Assembly: GCA_022393335.1 (NCBI GenBank) | Contig: JAJEKB010021353.1 | Location: 881,717 to 945,716 of the forward strand | Source of the DNA: Macrotrachela quadricornifera | Lineage: Eukaryota > Rotifera > Eurotatoria > Philodinida > Philodinidae | DNA: 64,000 bases | Direction: 5' to 3' | Part shown: positions 57,139 to 64,000 of the stretch, piece after piece | Layout: every line of letters begins with the position of its first letter | Numbering within the stretch: the stretch's first letter is position 1 | Program-made: the position numbers and the translations under genes | Notes under the pieces: generated by a model | Databases searched by the model: none | What the model was told of the DNA's origin: nothing | The model's input: only the letters and a program-made list of their open reading frames with translations

Positions 57139-59357
57139 CCCTAGTCCATTCTCCCTCGTAAAGTCCCCAGTGAGTCCCTTAAAAACTGCGAAATCCCCAG
57201 TGAGTCCTCAGGGAATCCCTAAAGTACGGGGACTCCCCAGGGATTCACTTGGTGACTCTCTGGGGAATTCTCCATTTTTAAAGATTATGGAGCAAGTTAA
57301 AAACTCCCTAGAGAGTCACTGTACGGGGACTCCCTAGGGAGTTTTTTTTCGATAGATGGATAAATAGATAGATCAATATGTAGGTCGATCGATAGATAGA
57401 TAGATAGGTACCCAGGTCTATATGAACGGTTGAGAGTGAGGGTGGGTAAACCGGTAAAAACGGCATGTCTACGGTGATCCGATATTTTTTATTGACGACT
57501 ATTGACTAAGCACACATATACAGATACATTACGGAACATTTTACGGACCGTGTATCGTACATTATTTACGACACCGTAACGAAACACCGTTTACATGGCG
57601 CTTTTAGCGGTTTTTAATATGTATCTTATTATAAGATGTTAAAGTAAATCTAACAAGATTCTTAATGCAAGATTCTTATAAAATTTTATGATTAGAATCT
57701 TGCAAGATCGTATTTGATCATAAACAACTAAAGCCTTTTTCATCAAACCAATATTTTGGACCACATTACTTGTCTGCATTTAGATATTTTAGCAATATCA
57801 TCAAATAGGCAAGTATAAATCTTAAAGATGAAATTTTTATTTTTTTAATTTAGATATTTGAATTATTGCGTCGAATAGATAAGTATGAGTTTTGTATATG
57901 AAATTTTTCCTTTTCTTTTCTAGATATTTTGGCAATATCGCTGAAAAACTTAGCATTAATTATATATATATAAAACTTTTATCTTTTAGATAATTCAATA
58001 AAACCATCCAATAGGCAAGTATGTAATTTATATATAAAGCTTATATTTTTTTTATTTAACTAGTTTCAATTTTATCAACGAAAAGGTAACTGAATTTTAT
58101 ATATATTAAATTCTTATGTTTTTAGATCTATTAATAATCCCATCGAATAAACAGGTATAAATTTTATATATAATTTTTTTTATATAGATGCTACAATGAT
58201 ATTGTCGATAAGGTATGAATTATATATATATAAAGTTTAGATTTTTTCGTGTAGACATTTCAATCAAAATTTTGACTAGGCAAGTATTATTCTAATATAT
58301 AGAATTCTTATTTTTTCATTTAGGTATTTCAATAATACTGTAGCGTAGATAAGTGTGAATATTAAAAATGAAACTTATTTTTTTATTCAAATATTTGAAT
58401 AATATCATCGAATAGGCAACTGGAACTTTGTATATAAAGTTTAGATTTTCTTTTTAGATATTTAAATTTTATTGTCGAATAGACAAGTATGAATAGAATA
58501 TATATAAAATTTTTATTTTTATTTAGATATTTTGATAATAGTTTAGTACATGTAAGTATAAATTTGATATATTAAATTTTTATTTTTGTTTTTATTTAGA
58601 TGTGCTTTCCCTAACATCATCAAAATGGTAAGTATAAATCAGATGTATGACTGGTGATGTTTGTTGAAATGTGATGAAAAGCGAGAGAAGGTGATGAAGA
58701 ACGGCTAGTTAGGGAAAGAAAAAGGTTAGAGATTAGACTAGAGCGACGAAAAACTCTATTGAAGCCCTATAGAAGTTTGTATCAGTAAAAGAAGATCTTG
58801 CACAATCTTAGAATACAAATCACACAAGAATAATACCTTAAGATTTAAATTTTAGCCGTAAACGGCGAGAAAACGACCAAATACGGTGCGTTTACCATAC
58901 AGATACAATACGGTGCGTATTTCTGCGCCAGGAAATACGGACCGAGATCGGTCCGAATCTATCCAATATACTGTCGTAAAGACTCCGTTTTGACCACTTT
59001 TATAGTTCATTTTTGGTTCGAAAACAACACTGTTTTGATAGACCTGGGTAGGTAGGTAGATAGGTAGGTAGATAGATAAATAGATAGATGGGGAGGTAGG
59101 TAGATAGATAGATAGATAGGAAGGTAGGTAGGTAAACATATTGGTAAGTAGGTCCAAAGAACGACAATTGGTTACGACCTAGAAAGTCTCTTTGAGAATT
59201 AGACACTCACTATTCGCTTTTAAGGCCACTCCCTGAAAAATCCCTGGGGATTCCCTCAGAACTTCCCGTTAAATCCCCGGGGAGTCCATGTCGGGAATCC
59301 CCGGGGAGTTTTAGCGGGGGACTCCCCAGGGATTTCATAAGGGAGAATGGACTAGGG
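57139..59357. mobile_element. 2.2-kb TIR element with minisatellite core
   Basis: Perfect ends CCCTAGTCCATTCTCCCT on both sides (inverted). Subterminal blocks repeat GGGGACTCCCCAGGGA-like words. Inside are TAGA/TAGG microsatellites (57355-57415, 59040-59150), two TACGG patches (57440-57610, 58855-58990) and an array of about 65-bp units (57760-58640). No transposase and no clear target duplication. Confidence 0.7.
57760..58640 (+). repeat. array of intron/micro-exon-like units
   Basis: About 13 degenerate units of roughly 60-70 bp. Each has a T-rich tract ending TTTAG, then about 27-30 bp like ATATTTGAATAATATCATCG plus AATAGGCAA, then GTATAAAT. The pattern copies acceptor, micro-exon and donor, but the short segments hold stops and no shared reading frame. 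Confidence 0.55.
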
Positions 59358-60137
59358 ATTGTTCTTTATAGTTTTTTATCACAAATCTAAATCAAGAACT
59401 ATTGTTACATCTAAAACAAAAGTTTATTCAATTTGAAAACAGTTATACATTCTCCATTTTTTCTTCACTTTTACATCTTGAAGATAATCGATAATCAATA
59501 TCTGTACACCATGGTAGCCTGGACTTATCACTGTGATAAATAAATATCCATTATTTACTGCATACGCTTTTTGTGTTCTTTTGCATGAAGTCTGTATAGA
59601 ATGTGGTGGTTTCTTTGTGATTTTTCTCTTGAATCACTCTTAAATAGCTATAACAGAGTTAAAATCATATGACGAGTGTTTTACCCAACATGGAATCTGA
59701 ATCATGTAGCTCGGACTATTTTATAACTCCTAGTTGTCTTATTTTAGTTATTTGTTGATTTCATCATGCGCTTGCGGTTAAATAGTAACCTGTGTCTTGG
59801 ATTTGTTTCTGTTTACAGTTTTACCATCCATAAACGTTGCTACTATCGAGTATTCTCTGATGCTGAAGGTCTTGTTCTTCTATCGTTTTCTTCTTCTTCA
59901 TGTTGTGACAGATTTTTCACGATTGTAAATTCCAAAGGTGTAACATGGCAGCCAATACTAACAATAGTTGACAAAAATGGAATTTATAAAAAAAAACAGT
60001 GCCGTTCATTACATCGAAAAATAGTAATTTAAAAAACGAAAACTTATTTCAAAGTACATTTGAGTGGGTCCTTTTATCTTAGACATACATTCTTTTCTTA
60101 CTAACAAACATTTTCAAATTTCTTTTACAATAGTAAA
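59358..60137. other. possible coding relics, unresolved
   Basis: On the minus strand, frames near 59440-59620 read KRTQKAYAVNNGYLFITVI and, one frame away, NHKETTTFYTDFMQKNT. Near 59860-60000 a further minus frame contains HVTPLEFTIVKNLSQHEEEE. A plus-strand frame (59766-60032) overlaps the last. I cannot decide which, if any, is real; the frame shift suggests a decayed gene. Confidence 0.25.
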
Positions 60138-60180
60138 ACAAGTAACGCTCGTCTCTATGACTCGCTTAATCCTCAACTGA
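60138..60180 (+). repeat. dispersed motif S, copy 3
   Basis: ACAAGTAACGCTCGTC ... GACTCGCTTAATCCTCAACTGA. First element of the forward-oriented composite repeat at 60.1-63.8 kb. Confidence 0.65.
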
Positions 60181-60493
60181 ATTCTATTTCACATTATCTC
60201 TTGCTGGTCGCTAGATTCTGCTCTGTTAACTATGCTGGATACATGTGCACGTATACACGGATTGCTAGTGACGACTGTTCTATAAGATCCAGTCTTTAAA
60301 CTTTTTGTTACGGCTTTTGTGTGACAATGTAAAGCACAGTTCGTAGTCGATCATCGTTACCTCTGCTTCGCTTCACTCTTAACTTCTCGGTTTTTTTATA
60401 TAATTTCAGTATAGACCAATGTAACATCTCATTCTCTTGCTCAAAAAATCGTTCACGGGTAATATAAAAACTAAAGCAAATTTGAGAAAATGG

Positions 60494-60548
60494 CGATTAG
60501 TCATTCGTCGGCGCTCCTACGCGTCGTCATTCACGACTAGTCGCGTCC
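60494..60548 (+). repeat. dispersed hairpin H, copy 6
   Basis: Arms CGATTAGTC and GACTAGTCG, with an inner GCG/CGC stem round CTCCTA. Confidence 0.65.
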
Positions 60549-61000
60549 ATGTTGAAGTCTATTTTCACATGAGTTCACTGTCTTGTGTTCAAACCCACAC
60601 TCATTCACGTTCCACTAACTCAAAAGAATTACAGGATCTGGAACAGAAAAAGCCTCTCTAGGAAATTTGAAGAAAAACGAGTAAAGGTACAAAAATCTAT
60701 AAATAAGTGGACCATGACTAAGTTTATGAAACATCGCTGCGAAATCTTAATTATTTTTTTTTGCAAATAACGAATATTTTAGATGCATGAGTTTCTCAAA
60801 ATCTGATTGGATGAAAGATAGATTTTAGGAAGCATTTCATTGACTGAAATTTTAAACAGATAGAGTCTGACTGATCAAAAGTTCGATGTAAAAAGTTTAC
60901 CACTGGCTGAGTTCACAGACTCAATAATCTGATTGAACGAAAGCCGTATAGTGCAAATAACTGAGTCGTGATCTTTAAGCCGATATTCGTTTGACTCGGT

Positions 61001-62474
61001 AACAAGCAAGCTTATTTTAATTTGCTCAACCCTCCCTTCGTCGAGGAATTATACCAGTGTTCGTTTCTACACTTTTGTTACTATTCGCTTAAAATGATAT
61101 CACATTTTAAAAGTGGAAGACGGAAAAAATTTTCTTATAATTACAAGTAACGCGAACCCTACGAATTCGCTGACCCTTTTCTGAAAGAAAATTCGGTGAG
61201 ATTATCATTGAAAACAATCTTCATTTGGGTTATCTTATATCTCAATCTCCTTGATTGCATGAAAGCTACAAAACAAAACATCCACTCTAGCGATGATCGT
61301 TTTATAGAAATATCCCTATATAGATTCATATGTAAACGACAAGCAAACCTCAAGTTCGAGTTCTTCGTCTTCGATTGAGTTTGATCAAATCTAATACAGA
61401 TATCTGACCATATTCATTAGTTTGAAACGTCATATTTTCTAATCCTGAACTCTGACTTGTTTGAACAAAACGAAGAGACAAACATTTATATTTTTTTAAG
61501 TGCAATATTTATCGGTATACAACTGTTTCTTTAAGAAAACGGAATTAGACACGATTTAAATGCTTCAGTTTGTTCATCAAGTTCAGTAGCATGATCAGGT
61601 GACGATCACTCCAAACCACAATTCTATGAAGATAATATCTTTTTCCAAACTAGAGAATCTCGGATAGCTTCTTAAAGTTTTAGGGCGACATGACTACATA
61701 TATATTTCTGCTTACACTACAATAGGCAAATAACACGATATTAGTATTCACAATTCCTTTACTGGATATGCTCTGTTACATAAAATGTGTAATAAAAAAT
61801 TATTTTTCCTCATGAATCGAGTTATTTGAGAATCTATTAAGGTACTCCAAATCTCACTTATTGCACTTGTGATAAACTTTTTAAATCAACGACTAGTCGC
61901 TCGTCGGCCTACCTCCGATCGACCACTCACGACTAGCCGTTTCCATATTTAACACCATTATATCCTTCACTATTAGTTTAGGTTTGAACCGAATAGATGC
62001 ATCTCGTTTGAATTCCTCTCGAAAAGTTGCTGAACATTTGTTAGTACATTCATTAAGGAACTAAAAAAGAGAAACTATTCAAAAACTGCTACCAGTAGAG
62101 TACACTACATTGTGATCTAAGAAAAATCTTCGCCTAGTTTGAATATTATTTCAAGGTCGATGTCTATGAAGATTCAACAACAGAACATCATGCAGCCATC
62201 TCTTTTTTTTCACATATTTCTGTATAAATCTTACTCAAAACTCTGACGTAGAGTAATGTACAAAGAAAAATGTTTCTAATAGAATTAATGTCCAACGTGG
62301 ATTCATGATCATCGATTATTCTTAGTTCAACCTTAAAATAACAAGAAGTTCATTAAAAAGCTAAGAAATAGATCAAAAAATCTTTTATTCACTTTGAATT
62401 CGAATTTTTCGTACTTTTTAACGATCAGTCAAGTTTTATCAAAAGCTATAAGTCATTCATTTATCGTTAATTAA
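61001..62474 (+). repeat. long non-coding dispersed repeat, copy B
   Basis: Same ends as copy A (2405-4210) but about 332 bp shorter. The missing part is exactly one hairpin-to-hairpin interval. The left half of its single hairpin (61888) resembles copy A's first hairpin and the right flank resembles that of its second. Confidence 0.85.
61888..61942 (+). repeat. dispersed hairpin H, copy 7
   Basis: AACGACTAGTCGC ... CACGACTAGCCGTTTCC. The single hairpin of copy B. Confidence 0.7.
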
Positions 62475-62515
62475 CAAGTAACGCTCGTCGCGGACAACTC
62501 GCTTGACCCTCGACT
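62474..62515 (+). repeat. dispersed motif S, copy 4
   Basis: ACAAGTAACGCTCGTCGCGG ... CTCGCTTGACCCTCGACTGA. It abuts the right end of copy B directly. Confidence 0.7.
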
Positions 62516-62899
62516 GAATCTTTTTTCATATTTTATGTCTTCGTTAGATATATTGTTGATATTTACGCTGATGGTTCAGTTAGTTCACTCAAACCTACCA
62601 CGTTTTTTGATTTTGAAAAGCGAGGCTGTTAATCTCGTCTTTGATAATAAGCCAGCTCTTTTAATCTTCACATCACAGAGGACATTTATAAAATCTTTAA
62701 GGATTGATTAGGGATTAGTATCAGTCACATACATTATGTTTTCGACTATTTCCTCAAAAGCTTCAGGTTTGAAAACGTTTCTCATTGAAAGAGATCTTCC
62801 AAAGAATTGTACAATCGTTTCATTCACAAATATTTTTGATAATAGCTGAACTCAACAGTTCTCTGGATAAGCTTTTTGATATCTTCCATTAAAAATAGT

Positions 62900-62952
62900 T
62901 CGCAGTCAGTCGTCGGCGTCCCTTCGGTCCGCCACTCCTGACTGCTCGTCTA
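62900..62952 (+). repeat. dispersed hairpin H, copy 8
   Basis: GCAGTCAGTCGTCGGCG ... CCGCCACTCCTGACTGC. The arms GCAGTCAG and CTGACTGC are complementary though their sequence differs from other copies. Confidence 0.65.
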
Positions 62953-63210
62953 CATCAACTGTGTAGATCTAACTCATTCACTATCCCATGTTCTTACTGC
63001 AAATAATTTCTGGAGATATCAGGTTTATAAACGAAACACACGTCAATTACATGGACTGCATAAACTACTAATAAGAGGGTGATGACGGATTCAATAACAT
63101 CTCTTCTTGCAAACATTAAGTTTTTATTTAAAATACATCTTTTTTACCCTTGAGTTAGAATAGGCCAATCCTTTTTTGATTGCTGAGACCAAGCTAAGTC
63201 TATGTTTTTC
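62953..63210. other. part of the composite repeat, no gene
   Basis: Sequence between hairpin 8 and the first reverse motif C. Nothing else identified. Confidence 0.3.
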
Positions 63211-63280
63211 TGACCCTGACACAAACATACATACGCACACGCAAATTTTTTTTCATATGACCCTCCTTTCAGTCGAGGGA
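63211..63280 (-). repeat. motif C, reverse copy
   Basis: CTGACCCTGACACAAAC, an ACGCAC-rich stretch, TTTCATATGACCCTCC and CAGTCGAGGGA. Reverse of the motif at 28654, 29081 and 29825. Confidence 0.7.
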
Positions 63281-63744
63281 GCAATTGATGTCACTGCAGC
63301 TCTTGATCATGTAAACTTTCTTCTAGACTGTTAACCTTACCCTTTCCATCTGATAAACAGCTCCTCAACCCACGTACAGGAAATGTTTTCGAATTACAAA
63401 AGCGCCGTGTATACTGTACGGCGATCATTCTCATTGTAAAAATATTTCTCCGAGTGCTGAGAGAAAAATGACCGACCACATCGAATGTGGTTAAGAATGA
63501 ACGAAGCTAGACCTTCTTCCTCTTTGGTAAAAGTCACTCGCGACCGCCCCAACAATCTTTTGGAATAGATTAGTACACTTTTCCCTACACTACTCAAGTG
63601 AACTAAAGGTAAAAGAGCGATCATGTTCTTCACCACTAGACCATACCAACAACTACCATCAATTCCTTTGTCCCCTACATACGATCCAAAGAAGTGGTGT
63701 TCCTTTAACTCTTATATGAGAGCCAGGATTAAGATGTTTTTTTG

Positions 63745-63846
63745 ACCCCTATGAGTCATCCGGTAAAAAGATGTTTTTTTGACTTGCGACAAACCCACAA
63801 ACGCATTTTCATGTTTTTCGTATTAACCTTCCTTCAGTCGAGGGAA
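63745..63846 (-). repeat. motif C, second reverse copy
   Basis: TTTTTTTGACTTGCGAC, an AAACCCACAAACG stretch, and CCTTCAGTCGAGGGA. More diverged (the CATATGA word is lost). The frames at 63291-63636 between the two copies lack motifs. Confidence 0.6.
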
Positions 63847-64000
63847 TTAGTCATAAAACTTTTAATATAAATATTCTCAGTTGCAATACAAGCTCTTAGT
63901 GCTCATGTAGCTATTCTATGAGACAATGCAACTACGATGATACATAGATCTGACTAAAAACATATTCATAAAAGTGTAATTTCGATTGATGTTAGGAATA

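Noticed and set aside
61159..61353. 64-residue frame shared by copies A and B of the long repeat
   Set aside because: Conservation follows from the recent duplication, and the frame has no motif or start context.

Overview
The window reads as nuclear DNA of a small invertebrate, most likely a bdelloid rotifer. This is an inference from style, not from a database match. It is AT-rich. Where introns can be placed they are mostly 47-74 nt with GT..AG ends. Single-exon receptor-like genes, an F-box/LRR gene and a secreted lipase with Cys/Trp repeats sit among many small DNA transposons. No rRNA, tRNA or CRISPR was seen. Two assembly gaps occur: 10 N at 26413 and 400 N at 49051.

Layout. 0-13 kb: a small membrane protein exon and a U-box gene (both minus), a Helitron/PIF1 helicase tail, a 1.8-kb non-coding repeat with hairpins, a piggyBac cluster, a five-helix membrane protein, a broken mariner of DD37D type, and a broken multi-exon DGA/HGK-family gene. 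13-25 kb: mostly non-coding, with one 7TM receptor (17059-18102) and a 1.7-kb foldback element carrying a palindromic minisatellite. 25-29 kb: a secreted lipase, then three hammerhead ribozyme copies on the minus strand, two of them 190 bp apart, then a small acidic two-exon gene. 28.6-35 kb: composite non-coding repeats, a piggyBac MITE, an orphan zinc-binding exon, a 618-bp near-perfect palindrome and a hAT-type element with an 8-bp target duplication.

36.9-47.6 kb: the main gene, on the minus strand. It has one F-box exon followed by 33 exons of 84 bp (the last extended to the stop), each coding for exactly one 28-residue leucine-rich repeat, about 1322 aa in all. Its three long introns each hold a mobile element: a TA-flanked MITE, a 3.15-kb hAT element with a nested pogo-like MITE, and a TIR element. 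47.6-64 kb: gene-poor, with an AATCGATT-rich block, a second broken piggyBac, a 2.2-kb TIR element full of intron-like minisatellite units, and a second copy of the 2.4-kb non-coding repeat.

Most notable: (1) hammerhead ribozymes with core, stem I, stem II and cleavage triplet all recognisable; (2) the one-exon-one-LRR gene; (3) a palindrome centred about 25 nt from the TTAA at the right end of four diverged piggyBac-type elements, with changed sequence but kept pairing; (4) dispersed hairpin and motif families in two mirror-image composites, one copy pair differing by exactly one hairpin-to-hairpin interval. Gene functions are inferred from motifs read by eye; no search or folding program was run.
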